From: JANWXD01 sp035575135
GTDB lineage: Bacteria; Acidobacteriota; Terriglobia; Bryobacterales; Bryobacteraceae
NCBI GenBank assembly: GCA_035575135.1
Contig: DATLYE010000078.1
Span: 124,001 to 188,000, forward strand
Length of the DNA: 64,000 nt
Reading direction: 5' to 3'
Below the pieces are notes generated by a model. The model had not been told where the DNA came from, made no database searches, and saw only the letters and a program-made list of their open reading frames with translations. This document shows, in pieces, positions 38,909 through 48,311 of this stretch. Both the position numbers and the translations under genes were made by a program. Numbering within the stretch: position 1 is the first letter of the stretch; each line of letters starts with the position of its first letter.

Positions 38909-40693
38909 TCAGCTCCGGGGCTTTCGCGGACTTCGGCCGTCGCTTTCGCGCGGCGCGAGAACTCCCTTGCCCTCCTGAATCACCACCACTCGGTTGGCCG
39001 GGATGTCGGCGAAAGTTTCGGTGTTGCCCTCCGGCCAGCGCACCGTCACGGCGGCGCCGGAGGCCTGACCGAGTCCGAAGTGAACGCGGAAATCGCTTTG
39101 CGAAATGTGATAGCCGCCGCTGCGTACCTCGTCGGTCTGGCGCCCGTCTGCCGTGGCGACCGTGATGCGCGCCCCTACAGCGTCCCGGCCCGTGCGCGTG
39201 AGCGCCCGTACCAAAAGCCAGTTGCCTTTCTCCCCGAAGTTTTTGAGCAGCGACGGCCGTTCGTGCACGTTCACCACCACAATTTCGAGTGAGCCGTCGT
39301 TGTCCAGATCGCCCACGGCGATGCCCCGTGAGGAGTGGCGCGCCAGGATTCCGGGGCCGGCCTGCGAAGAGATGTCATAAAATTGTCCGTCGCGCCGGTT
39401 CCAGTACAGCAGGCGCTGCTGCTTGTAGTTCTCTCCCACCGGCAGCTGATCCACTTCGGGATAGACGTGGCCGTTGGCGACGAAGATGTCCTTCCAGCCG
39501 TCGTGGTCGAAGTCGAGGAACGCCGCACCCCATCCCAGAAACAGCGTGTTCACGGCCAGTCCGGCGGCCATGGTTACTTCCGTGAAGGTCCCATCTCCGG
39601 CGTTGTGATACAGGTTGGGCGTATCGTTCGAGAAATTTGTCTTGAAGATATCCAGGGCGCCGTCGCGGTCGAAATCGCCGGCCGCCGCTCCCATGCCTGC
39701 CTGCTCCTGCCCGTCCTCGTTCAAGGCGGCGCCGGAGTAAAGTCCGATCTCCTCGAAGGTCCCGTCGCGCTTGTTGCGGTAAAGAAGGCTGGGCGTGGAA
39801 TCGCAGGCCACATACATGTCCGGCCAGCCGTCGTTGTCGAAATCGCCGCTCAGGGCGGTGAAGCCGTAGTACTGCTTCGGGCCGGCCACGCCGGACGGCC
39901 CAGAGACGTCTGTGAAGCGCCCGCGGCCGTCGTTGCGGTAAAGCGACATGGTTTCGCCCGGCAATCCCCGCGGTCCGCATAACACCGGGAATCCCTTCCA
40001 GCGGCAGTGCGCGCTCTCGCCCGGGCGAGGCGTCTTGGCCGGGTCGAACTCCAGGTAGCGCGCCACGAACAGGTCGAGATCGCCGTCGCGGTCGTAATCG
40101 AAGAAGGAGCATCCCGTGCCCCACCGGCGCGCGGCCGACTTCAGCCCGCGCGCTTCGGTCTCGTCCCGGAACGTGCCGTTGCCCAGGTTGCGGAACAGTA
40201 CGTCCTGGCCCCAGTGCGTGACGTACAGATCCACCCAGCCGTCGTTGTCAATGTCGCCGGCGCAGACGCCCTGAGCCCAACCCGTGTGCACCAGACCAGC
40301 TTTGGTCGTGACCTCCTCGAACTTGAGACCGCCCAGATTCCGGTACAGGTGATGGGACGGACGGGGCCCGGACTTTTCGAAGCGGTCGCCGTTCACCAAA
40401 AAGATGTCGGGGAGTCCGTCGTTGTCGTAGTCCACAATGGCGACCCCGTTGCCCGTAGTCTCGACGATGTAAGACTTGTTGCGCTCGGCCCCGGAGACGT
40501 TGACCGCCGTGAGTCCGGCCGCCGGAGCCAGATCCTCATAGCGCACCTCCGGCGGCTTCAGTCCGGGCGGAAGGGGCCGTGCCGGCCGCGCGGTACGCGA
40601 GGCGGTCGCCATTCCCTGAGACAGAGCGCCCCACACAACTCCCGCGCCTGCCACTGCCAGCGTCACCCACAATGCAAGGCGGAGGCGTTTCAT
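38909..40693 (-). CDS. CRTAC1-type FG-GAP/UnbV-ASPIC protein
   Basis: A 594-residue exported protein with a signal or anchor (residues 4-24), seven or so calcium-binding FG-GAP/VCBS repeats (patterns such as DYDNDGLPDIFLVNG) and a C-terminal UnbV/ASPIC domain (VHFGLGQASGAAVTVRWPEG). Repeats of DxDxDG form a beta-propeller. The function of this family is not established; it is frequent in Acidobacteria and Planctomycetes. It overlaps the next gene of the same family by 4 nt (ATGA), so the two are made together. Confidence 0.9.
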   Translation of the reverse strand: MKRLRLALWVTLAVAGAGVVWGALSQGMATASRTARPARPLPPGLKPPEVRYEDLAPAAGLTAVNVSGAERNKSYIVETTGNGVAIVDYDNDGLPDIFLVNGDRFEKSGPRPSHHLYRNLGGLKFEEVTTKAGLVHTGWAQGVCAGDIDNDGWVDLYVTHWGQDVLFRNLGNGTFRDETEARGLKSAARRWGTGCSFFDYDRDGDLDLFVARYLEFDPAKTPRPGESAHCRWKGFPVLCGPRGLPGETMSLYRNDGRGRFTDVSGPSGVAGPKQYYGFTALSGDFDNDGWPDMYVACDSTPSLLYRNKRDGTFEEIGLYSGAALNEDGQEQAGMGAAAGDFDRDGALDIFKTNFSNDTPNLYHNAGDGTFTEVTMAAGLAVNTLFLGWGAAFLDFDHDGWKDIFVANGHVYPEVDQLPVGENYKQQRLLYWNRRDGQFYDISSQAGPGILARHSSRGIAVGDLDNDGSLEIVVVNVHERPSLLKNFGEKGNWLLVRALTRTGRDAVGARITVATADGRQTDEVRSGGYHISQSDFRVHFGLGQASGAAVTVRWPEGNTETFADIPANRVVVIQEGKGVLAPRESDGRSPRKPRS

Positions 40694-42360
40694 GGCCCGT
40701 TGCTCTCGGCGGGTTCACGGACCGTCAGAACGCGGTCCGCAGGAATCTGTTCGAGTTTCTGCACGAGGCCGCTTGGCCAGCGGATTTCCACCAGCCTGAC
40801 GCGGCTGTCCTTCCCCAGACCGAAGTGCACGCGTTTGTCGCTGGCCGAAAGGTAACTCGAGGCGGTGGTGACGACGGCGTGCTGCTCCAGCCCCGACTCG
40901 CCCACGATCCGGACCTCGGCGCCGATGCCGTCGCGGTTGCTGCGGGTGCCGGTCAGCTGGATCAGCAGCCAGTGGTTGCCGTTGCCGCCTTCGTTGCGCA
41001 GCACAAGGGCGGGCCGGTCATTGCAATTCACCACCAGGTCGAGAAAGCCGTCGTTGTTGAGGTCTCCGAAGCCGATTCCCCGGGCCGCCAGCGGCACCTG
41101 GAACGGCGGGCCGCTCTGCCGGGAGACGTCTTCGAACCTGCCGCCCCGGTTGCGCATCAGCAGGAGCGGCTCCAGGTACCGAATATTGGGCTGCGTCAGC
41201 TCGATGTTGTCCATGACGTGGCCCTGGCCGACCAGCAGATCCTTCCAGCCGTCATTGTCGTAGTCGAGAAAGCGCGCGCCCCAGCCGGAGTGCAGCATGG
41301 TGATCCCTGCCACGCCGCTCGGGCCGGAAACGTACTCGAAGGCACCCTTGGAATTCCGAAACAGGGCGTACTTTTGATTGGCCAGCGCGTTGACGAAAAC
41401 GTCGGGCCAGCCGTCGTTGTCGTAATCGGCAAAGTCTGTGCCCATTCCGGCGAACGTGCGGCCGTCCTCATCGTAGGCGAGGCCCGCGAGCAGGGCCACT
41501 TCTTCGAATGTGCCGTCCCCTTTATTGCGGAACAACTGCTGGGGGTAGGAATCGTTGGCGACGAAAATATCCGTCCAGCCGTCGCGGTCGAAGTCCGCGA
41601 TGGCCACCCCCAGTCCCTTGCCCGGGTGGCCGGAGATGCCCGCGGATTGCGAGACGTCCGTAAAGGTTCCGTCGCCGTTGTTGCGGTAAAGCAGGTGCGT
41701 GATGGGTTCGAACTGGTCCGGATGGCAGTAGGCGCGGTAGCCCGGCTTCCGCTCCCCGCAGTAAATGTTTTTGGAAAAGTCCCAGTCCAGATACCGGGCT
41801 ACGAACAAATCCAGGTAGCCGTCTTTGTCGTAATCGAGGAACGCGGCTCCAACGGACCAGCCGCCGGCGCCCACCCCGGCCTGCTCAGTGACGTCGCTGA
41901 AGGTGCCGTCGCCGTTGTTGCGATAAAGGATGTTGCGCCCGAAGTTGGTCACGTACAGGTCCGGCTGGCCGTCGTTGTTGTAGTCTCCGACGGCGGCGCC
42001 CATGCCGTAGGAGTGGCCCCGCACGCCTGCCCGCTCCGTGACGTCCGCAAAACGAAAATTGCCGAGATTGCGGTAAAGCCGGTTCCAGTAGCGGGGATCG
42101 GACTTATCTGGCTGCCGGCCGGCAGGCATGGGATCGGCGAGGGCGGCGCCGTTGACCAGGAAAACATCGAGCAAGCCGTCGCCGTCATAGTCGAACAGCG
42201 CAACGCCTCCGGTCATGGACTCGATTAGATACTTCTCGGAAGTAAGGCTGGCGTGGTTGCGAAAGTCCAAGCCTGAGGAGGCGGTCACGTCGGAAAAGGT
42301 CGGCGGAGCGGGATTGAGCAGCGCCGCCGCGGAGAAAGCCAGGATCAACCACCCCCTCAT
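40690..42360 (-). CDS. CRTAC1-type FG-GAP/UnbV-ASPIC protein (second of pair)
   Basis: A 556-residue exported paralogue of the gene just downstream. The start at 42360 opens with a signal peptide (MRGWLILAFSAAALLNPAPP); a longer frame would run across the intergenic region. TATAAT (complement of 42373-42378) lies 12 nt upstream of the ATG. It has the same repeats (FDYDGDGLLDVFLVNG) and ends in the ASPIC segment VHFGLGKDSRVRLVEIRWPSG. It is the first gene of the pair and is divergent from the GH51 gene across 61 nt. Confidence 0.88.
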   Translation of the reverse strand: MRGWLILAFSAAALLNPAPPTFSDVTASSGLDFRNHASLTSEKYLIESMTGGVALFDYDGDGLLDVFLVNGAALADPMPAGRQPDKSDPRYWNRLYRNLGNFRFADVTERAGVRGHSYGMGAAVGDYNNDGQPDLYVTNFGRNILYRNNGDGTFSDVTEQAGVGAGGWSVGAAFLDYDKDGYLDLFVARYLDWDFSKNIYCGERKPGYRAYCHPDQFEPITHLLYRNNGDGTFTDVSQSAGISGHPGKGLGVAIADFDRDGWTDIFVANDSYPQQLFRNKGDGTFEEVALLAGLAYDEDGRTFAGMGTDFADYDNDGWPDVFVNALANQKYALFRNSKGAFEYVSGPSGVAGITMLHSGWGARFLDYDNDGWKDLLVGQGHVMDNIELTQPNIRYLEPLLLMRNRGGRFEDVSRQSGPPFQVPLAARGIGFGDLNNDGFLDLVVNCNDRPALVLRNEGGNGNHWLLIQLTGTRSNRDGIGAEVRIVGESGLEQHAVVTTASSYLSASDKRVHFGLGKDSRVRLVEIRWPSGLVQKLEQIPADRVLTVREPAESNGP

Positions 42361-42421
42361 GCCGACAGGCCCATTATACCGAGCGGTTCGCCGTGGCATG
42401 ATTTGGGGAGCGGAGGATTCG

Positions 42422-44452
42422 ATGAGAAAACGCTTGCATAAATTTGTGCTATGGCTGGCGCCGCTGGCCGCGATCGGGGCCGACACGTTCGTTCGAACAG
42501 ATGGCCCCGAAGCTCTGATCGAAGTTGACGCGACTCGGCGAGCCGACTACCGGATTCCACGCACGATTTTCGGAACGTTCCTCGAGCCTATCGGGCGGGC
42601 AATCTACGGGGGGTTGTGGGCGCAGGTGGTGGAGAACCCGAGCTTTGAGGACGGGCTCTGGAGTGTAGAGAACCTGCGGCGGCTCGTGGAGGAGACGCCG
42701 GGCCTCGAACGGGCCTCCGCCATCGGACTTCCGATTCCATGGGAGCCGTTGGACGCCGCCCAGGGCTGGCGCTACGAGCCGCGCTGGGGCGATGCCGCCA
42801 ATTCGTCGCGTTCCCTGCTGATCATGGGACTTCCGGGCAAAGAAACCGGGGTCCGCCAGCGGGTTCATCTGCCGGTCCACCGGATTGTGAGGTACACCGG
42901 AAGCCTGTGGGCGCGCCACATCAGCGGCCCGGCGGGCATCGAGGTCTCTATCCGCCGCCGAAACGACCCGTCAACCGTGTTTGCGCGTGCCGGTATCTCG
43001 CTGAAGGGCTCCGCTTGGCAGCGTTACGAATTTGCGCTCGAGCTCAAACGCGGGCAGATCGAACCCTTGGAACCTGCGGATCTGGTCGTGGCGGTGCGGG
43101 ATGAAGGGCGGGTGCTCGTTGACCAGGTCCTTGTCTTTCCGGCGGACCACGTGGAAGGCATGGAGCCCGAAATGATCGAACTTTCACGTGCCTTGCGCAC
43201 GCCGGTGGTCCGTTTCGGGGGCAACTTCACTTCCGGCTACCACTGGCGCGACGGCGTCGGCCTGCAGGACCGGCGTGTGTCTATGCTTAACCAGGCCTGG
43301 GGCATCCCCGAATACAACCATTTCGGCACCGACGAGTTTCTCCGCTTCTGCCGGCTCGTCGGGGCCGAACCGCAGATCGCCCTGAATCTCGGAAGCGGCA
43401 CCCCGGAAGAGGCGGCCGCATGGGTACGCTACGTGAACGAGCGCTGGGGTGAGCGCCGCGGCGGACTGCTCTGGGAACTGGGCAACGAGTTGTGGGGAAC
43501 GTTCCAGATCGGTTACCCCACGCTCGAGCGGGTGGCGGAGCGGACGCGCGTGTTTGCCGAGGCCGTGCGCGCCGCCGACGCTTCGGCGCGGCTCATCGCC
43601 ACGGGCCAGGATCCGGACCGTTTTCGCGAGTGGAACGCACAACTTTTGGCGCTTCCCGCCGGATCGTTCGAGTACCTGGCAACCCATTTCGTCGTCGGCA
43701 CCGCCAATGTCCGCCGCAACGAGCCCTCCCCGGATTTCGTGGCCGAGGCGGCTCTTGCGCTTCCGGTCGGTCTGGAGCGGCTGTTACGGCAGATGAAAGA
43801 ACAGATCGCGGAACATCCCGCCCACCGGGATCGGGTTCGGATCGCTTTCACCGAGTGGCTCTTCTGGGGGCGGGACGACCGCGTGCCGCGGTTTCACAAC
43901 CTCGGAGGCGCTCTGTGCGCTGCGGGGTTCCTCAATACCTTGGTCCGGGTAGCCGATTTCGTGCCGATCGCCGACATGACCGGCCTCATCGAGTTCGGAG
44001 GGATCTGGAAAAAGCGCAGCCGTGTGTACGCCACGCCGGCTTACTACGCGTTTCGGCTGTACTCGACCGCGGACATCGCCATCCCGGTCGCCGCGCAGAT
44101 GCGCGGTCCGGGGTACGATGTCCGGGAGGGCAACGTCCGGATCCCGGAGATCCCCGATGTGCCCTATCTCGATGTGACCGCAGCGTTGAATGGTCGGGGC
44201 GACCGGCTCACCTTGTTTGCCGTCAACCGGCACCTGCACCGGGATGTTCCGGCACGGATCCGCCTGAGGGGCTTCCCCGCGACGGGCAACGCGCGCGTTT
44301 TGACGTTGTCGGGCGCCAGCATTTATCAGCACAATGACGAGACACGCCCGGAGGCCGTGGTGCCGCTGGAGGGCTTTGTTCCAGCGGGCCAGGAGTTCTC
44401 GTACACCTTCCGGCGGGCGAGCGTCACGCGGGTCGAGCTGCAGGCCCGTTGA
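42422..44452 (+). CDS. Secreted alpha-L-arabinofuranosidase, GH51-like
   Basis: A 676-residue glycoside hydrolase. The ATG at 42422 follows GGAGG by 5 nt and opens a signal peptide (KRLHKFVLWLAPLAAIGA). The GH51 core is marked by GTFLEPIGRAIYGGLW, acid/base Glu356 in LGNELWG and nucleophile Glu478 in FTEWLFWG, with a carbohydrate-binding-like region at about residues 100-220. It removes alpha-L-arabinofuranosyl groups from arabinan or arabinoxylan. It is followed by a TonB receptor, then another GH51 gene, suggesting a plant-polysaccharide locus. Confidence 0.88.
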   Translation: MRKRLHKFVLWLAPLAAIGADTFVRTDGPEALIEVDATRRADYRIPRTIFGTFLEPIGRAIYGGLWAQVVENPSFEDGLWSVENLRRLVEETPGLERASAIGLPIPWEPLDAAQGWRYEPRWGDAANSSRSLLIMGLPGKETGVRQRVHLPVHRIVRYTGSLWARHISGPAGIEVSIRRRNDPSTVFARAGISLKGSAWQRYEFALELKRGQIEPLEPADLVVAVRDEGRVLVDQVLVFPADHVEGMEPEMIELSRALRTPVVRFGGNFTSGYHWRDGVGLQDRRVSMLNQAWGIPEYNHFGTDEFLRFCRLVGAEPQIALNLGSGTPEEAAAWVRYVNERWGERRGGLLWELGNELWGTFQIGYPTLERVAERTRVFAEAVRAADASARLIATGQDPDRFREWNAQLLALPAGSFEYLATHFVVGTANVRRNEPSPDFVAEAALALPVGLERLLRQMKEQIAEHPAHRDRVRIAFTEWLFWGRDDRVPRFHNLGGALCAAGFLNTLVRVADFVPIADMTGLIEFGGIWKKRSRVYATPAYYAFRLYSTADIAIPVAAQMRGPGYDVREGNVRIPEIPDVPYLDVTAALNGRGDRLTLFAVNRHLHRDVPARIRLRGFPATGNARVLTLSGASIYQHNDETRPEAVVPLEGFVPAGQEFSYTFRRASVTRVELQAR

Positions 44453-44552
44453 GGGGCCGGGGTTTGAATGCCCTAAGTGATTGATTCCAGGGCTGATCAG
44501 TGCTCGGTGACCGGGCGCGTGGCTCCTAGTGTGAAGATCTTAATTTTTTTGC

Positions 44553-44581
44553 TTGACTTTCCACCGTTACACGGGTATAAA
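44553..44581 (+). promoter_or_regulatory. Near-consensus sigma70 promoter for TonB receptor gene
   Basis: TTGACT (44553-44558), 17-nt spacer, TATAAA (44576-44581), embedded in an AT-rich stretch. Predicted start about 44588 gives a leader of 60 nt. It is the best promoter-like match in this part of the window and fits high expression of an outer-membrane receptor. Confidence 0.7.
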
Positions 44582-44647
44582 TTTTGTGAGCGTTTACAAT
44601 GGCCGGAGCCGAAGAGGCGAGCGGCCAGCCAGGAGGCTAGTCGAAAG

Positions 44648-47600
44648 ATGTCGCGCAGTGTCTTGTTGAAGCTGGGCCGGCTTGCAGCCGCCCTGACGCT
44701 TTTTGCAGTTTCGATATTGGCTCAGAGGGCCGACCGCGCCACGATTACGGGCATCGTCACGGACCCCAGCGGGAATGTGGTGCCGAATGCCAAAGTCATC
44801 GTTCGCAATGAAGGGACGGGCGTTGAGACGATACTGACCACCAACGAAGCCGGCACCTACACGACGCCACTGCTCACGCTGGGCACGTACACCGTGACCG
44901 TGGAACACCAAGGGTTCAAGACGTTCGTCCGCTCGGGCATCACTCTGACGGGCGGTCAGGTTTACCGCCAGGACGCAACGCTCGAGCTAGGCACGGTGAC
45001 GGAACGAGTGGAAGTGTCGGCGGCGGCCGAGCTGATCAACACGGCCCAGCCTGAGGTGACAAACACCGTAGACCAGACCTATTACAAGAACCTCCCCGTG
45101 GTCATGGGCGCCGACATCCGTCTGGCCGAGGCCATGCTGCTGCTGCAGCCCGGGTACTTCCCCATGAAGCCCAACGGTGACCCGATGTTCCGCGGCAGCC
45201 AGTTCTCCTCGCGAATGAACGGAGGGCAGACCTTCGGCATGGAGAATTTCTTCGACGGCGCTGCGTTCGGCTATGCCTCCGGCCACCAGCAGAGTCACGA
45301 GAGCGCACCTTCCATCGAGAGCATCCAGGAGATGAAGGTGACCAACTCCATGTACTCGGCTCAGTACGGGCATACGACGGGCGGAACCGTGGAGTACACG
45401 TCAAAGTCGGGGACCAATGAACTTCACGGCAGCTTTTATGAATACTTTGCCAACGACAAATTGAACGCTCGCGGATTCTTCCCTGAGCGGGCCACCAAGC
45501 AGCGGAGCAACGCTTTCGGCTTCACCATCGGCGGCCCGGTCGTGATTCCCAAGGTCTACGACGGCCACAACAAGACCTTTTTCTTCTTCAACATGGACTG
45601 GCTGAAATTCCGCTCCGGCGTGCTGCCCGGCTTCGGCAACACGGTCCCGATTGAGCCGTTCCGCCAGGGTGATTTCAGCGCGCTGCTGGGCGGGCAGATC
45701 TCCACCGACGTGCTCGGCAGGCCCGTTTATTCGGGACAGATTTTCGATCCGAGCACGACGCGCACGGTGAACGGCGTCCCGGTGCGAGATCCGTTCCCGG
45801 GCAACATCATTCCCGCCAACCACCCGCTGCGGAGTCAGGTGGCGGCCAAGATCGTGCCCCTGATCCCCAAACCGGACCGGGCGGGACTCTCCTTCAATGT
45901 CGCCGGCAACCCGGCGGGCGACCAGACCTGGATCGCCAACTTCCGCACTCCGTTGATCCGCGTAGATCATCACTTCAATCCCCGGTTCCGCACCAGCCAC
46001 ACGTTTTTCTGGCCTTATCGGCCTGCCATCCGCAACTGCGGCGAGATCCAGGGGTGTAACTTCCGGTTCGATCCGGAGAAGGAATCCGCCAAGAATGATG
46101 ACTACATCGGCATTGGCTTTTACCAGAGAATCTCGACGCATCACGCTACCCAGCAGTTCGACACGATTATCACCAACAATCTGCTGCATCACGGCATGGT
46201 CGCCTACGACCGCTGGTTTATGGGCGGGATTCCCATTTCTGCCGGTGTAGGGTGGCCCACCAAGCTGTGGGGCAGCCTGGAAAAGAGCGGCCTTCTCGAT
46301 AACACGGCCGGATTCCCTAACATGACGTTTACGGGCAACATCCCGTATTCGCAGCTGGGTATCGGCTGGATCGGCTTCGGCTTCGAAGCCATCAATCGCT
46401 GGCAGTTCGCGAATGATCTTACCTGGGTGAAGGGCAAGCACACTCTGAAGGTCGGTTACGAGTTTCGGCATCACCAGTTCAATTATCGCGGCTGGGCCAA
46501 TGGAACGGGCGGGTTCTTCAACTTCAACAGACTGGGCACCGGCGGTTACGATGCCCGCGGGAACAGTCTTGCGGCCACCGGCGATCCGTTCGCGTCGTTC
46601 CTGCTCGGCCAGACCCATACTGCGAACTTCCTGATTCCGAACTTCGTCACCTTCAACGGAAACTGGACCTCAGCGTTTATCAACGACGACATCAAAGTGA
46701 CGCCGCGGCTCACCCTGACACTCGGTTTGCGGTTTGATTACCAGTACCCGTGGACAGAGCGCTACGATCGCATGTCCAACTTCTCGGCGACGACGCCGAA
46801 TCCCGGAGCGGGCGGGCGGCCCGGCGCTCTGGTATTTGCGGGCAAAGGCCCGGGTCGTACTGGACTGCGTCACTTCTTCGACATCCCTGTGGATGCCTTC
46901 GGACCGCGCTTCGGCTTCGCCTACCGGCTCGGGGACCGGAACGTCGTCCGTGGCGGTTACGGAATCTACTACAACAGCAAACCCTTCGGCTCCGGACCGC
47001 AGCCGATCCGCGGCTTCCAGGGTAACCCGCAGGCGCCCAACCTTACGGCGGGCCTGTCGCCGGCCTTCTACCTCGACGACGGATTCCCGCGAAATCTGGT
47101 CGAGCGCCCGCCGTTCATTGATCCGACGTTCGCCAACGGCACGACCATTCAGGCGATTCCTGCCGACGAGCTGAAGCTGCCGCGGTATCAGAACTGGTCT
47201 CTCACCATCCAGCGCCAGGTGACGGAGAACACGCTGGCCGACATCTCCTACGTGGCCAATCGTGGCACGCGGCTGCCGCAGCATCCGAATTTCCTCGGTA
47301 CCGCCGCGAACATGAATCATCCGGATGTGCTCAGATACGGTGCGAGCGTCCTGTCGGCCAATATCAACTCGCAGGTCGCCCGGGACGCGGGAATCGCTCC
47401 TCCGTACCCCGGCTTCAGCGGCAACGTGGCCCAGGCCTTGCGTCCGTACCCGCAGTACCAGTTCCTGGACTACCGCGCCCTTCCCATCGGCTGGAGCATT
47501 TACCATTCACTCCAGGCCAAGCTCGATAAGCGGTTCTCCAATGGGTTCCAGTTCCGCGTGTTCTATACCTGGTCCAAGCTCATCAACGATGGCGCCGAAA

Positions 47601-48226
47601 ACGCCCAGCGCGGTGGAACCGGCATCCAAAATCCGGCTGACACACAACGTGGAGAACGGGGACTGAGCTTCGACGATGTTCCTCACACCTTCGTGTTCGC
47701 CTACACCTGGGAGATCCCGATCGGCAAGGGTAAGACCGGATTCGTGGGAAAACTGCTCCAGGGCTGGACGCTCAACGGGATCTTGAGGTACGAAAGCCCC
47801 CGGCCGCTGAACATTACGATGGACAACGACCTGGGTCCCTTTCTGTTCAACAATCAGAAGCGTCCGGACCGCGTTGCCGACGCTAAAGGGCGGCTCGACT
47901 TCGATGATTTCGATCCCAACAAGGACCGGCTCTTTGACCGTTCCGCATGGAGGGATCCGGGCCCGCTCCGCTTCGGCAACGCCCCGCGTACCGACGGTAC
48001 GGTTCGGGGACTGGCTACGGCCACGACTGAGGACATCAGCCTGTTCAAGGAAACGAAGATCGGCGAGCGGTTCCGGCACCGATTCGAAGTGCAGTTTGGC
48101 AACGTCACGAACCGCACGGTCTTCTGCGAGCCGAACACCAACTGGAGCTCCGGCGCCTTCGGGCAGGTCAGCACTCAGTGCAACCAGCCGCGGTCGGTAC
48201 AGTTCGGCATGAAGCTGGAGTACTGA
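44648..48226 (+). CDS. TonB-dependent receptor, Oar-like, with carboxypeptidase-regulatory domain
   Basis: A 1192-residue outer-membrane receptor. The ATG at 44648 opens a signal peptide (SRSVLLKLGRLAAALTLFAVS); AGGAGG lies 11 nt upstream. Residues about 28-110 are a carboxypeptidase-regulatory-like beta domain (TITGIVTDPSGNVVPNAKV), then a plug (VEVSAAAELINT..., PSIESIQEMKV) and a 22-strand-type barrel ending with FGMKLEY, the terminal aromatic needed for BAM insertion. Large receptors of this type are amplified in Acidobacteria. Location between two GH51 genes suggests arabinose-containing oligosaccharide uptake, an inference. Confidence 0.93.
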   Translation: MSRSVLLKLGRLAAALTLFAVSILAQRADRATITGIVTDPSGNVVPNAKVIVRNEGTGVETILTTNEAGTYTTPLLTLGTYTVTVEHQGFKTFVRSGITLTGGQVYRQDATLELGTVTERVEVSAAAELINTAQPEVTNTVDQTYYKNLPVVMGADIRLAEAMLLLQPGYFPMKPNGDPMFRGSQFSSRMNGGQTFGMENFFDGAAFGYASGHQQSHESAPSIESIQEMKVTNSMYSAQYGHTTGGTVEYTSKSGTNELHGSFYEYFANDKLNARGFFPERATKQRSNAFGFTIGGPVVIPKVYDGHNKTFFFFNMDWLKFRSGVLPGFGNTVPIEPFRQGDFSALLGGQISTDVLGRPVYSGQIFDPSTTRTVNGVPVRDPFPGNIIPANHPLRSQVAAKIVPLIPKPDRAGLSFNVAGNPAGDQTWIANFRTPLIRVDHHFNPRFRTSHTFFWPYRPAIRNCGEIQGCNFRFDPEKESAKNDDYIGIGFYQRISTHHATQQFDTIITNNLLHHGMVAYDRWFMGGIPISAGVGWPTKLWGSLEKSGLLDNTAGFPNMTFTGNIPYSQLGIGWIGFGFEAINRWQFANDLTWVKGKHTLKVGYEFRHHQFNYRGWANGTGGFFNFNRLGTGGYDARGNSLAATGDPFASFLLGQTHTANFLIPNFVTFNGNWTSAFINDDIKVTPRLTLTLGLRFDYQYPWTERYDRMSNFSATTPNPGAGGRPGALVFAGKGPGRTGLRHFFDIPVDAFGPRFGFAYRLGDRNVVRGGYGIYYNSKPFGSGPQPIRGFQGNPQAPNLTAGLSPAFYLDDGFPRNLVERPPFIDPTFANGTTIQAIPADELKLPRYQNWSLTIQRQVTENTLADISYVANRGTRLPQHPNFLGTAANMNHPDVLRYGASVLSANINSQVARDAGIAPPYPGFSGNVAQALRPYPQYQFLDYRALPIGWSIYHSLQAKLDKRFSNGFQFRVFYTWSKLINDGAENAQRGGTGIQNPADTQRGERGLSFDDVPHTFVFAYTWEIPIGKGKTGFVGKLLQGWTLNGILRYESPRPLNITMDNDLGPFLFNNQKRPDRVADAKGRLDFDDFDPNKDRLFDRSAWRDPGPLRFGNAPRTDGTVRGLATATTEDISLFKETKIGERFRHRFEVQFGNVTNRTVFCEPNTNWSSGAFGQVSTQCNQPRSVQFGMKLEY

Positions 48227-48252
48227 TCTCCGGCCGTTCATTCAGTGTGGGC

Positions 48253-48278
48253 GGGCCGGCACCGAGCAGTGCCGGTCC
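48253..48278 (+). terminator. 10-bp hairpin between TonB receptor and GH51 genes
   Basis: GGGCCGGCAC / GTGCCGGTCC with a 6-nt loop (one G-U pair) and no real T-run. Such a hairpin can partly terminate or stabilise the 3' end of the receptor transcript, making the receptor more abundant than the downstream enzyme. Confidence 0.5.
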
Positions 48279-48311
48279 GCATCTCTCTCTAGTAATTTCC
48301 TCCTGAGGGAT

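Noticed and set aside
40579..42228. Plus-strand 549-codon frame opposite the CRTAC1 genes
   Set aside because: Antisense mirror of repeated DxDxDG codons; no start signal. The same applies to frames opposite 53606-55399 and the TonB receptor at 55431-58772.
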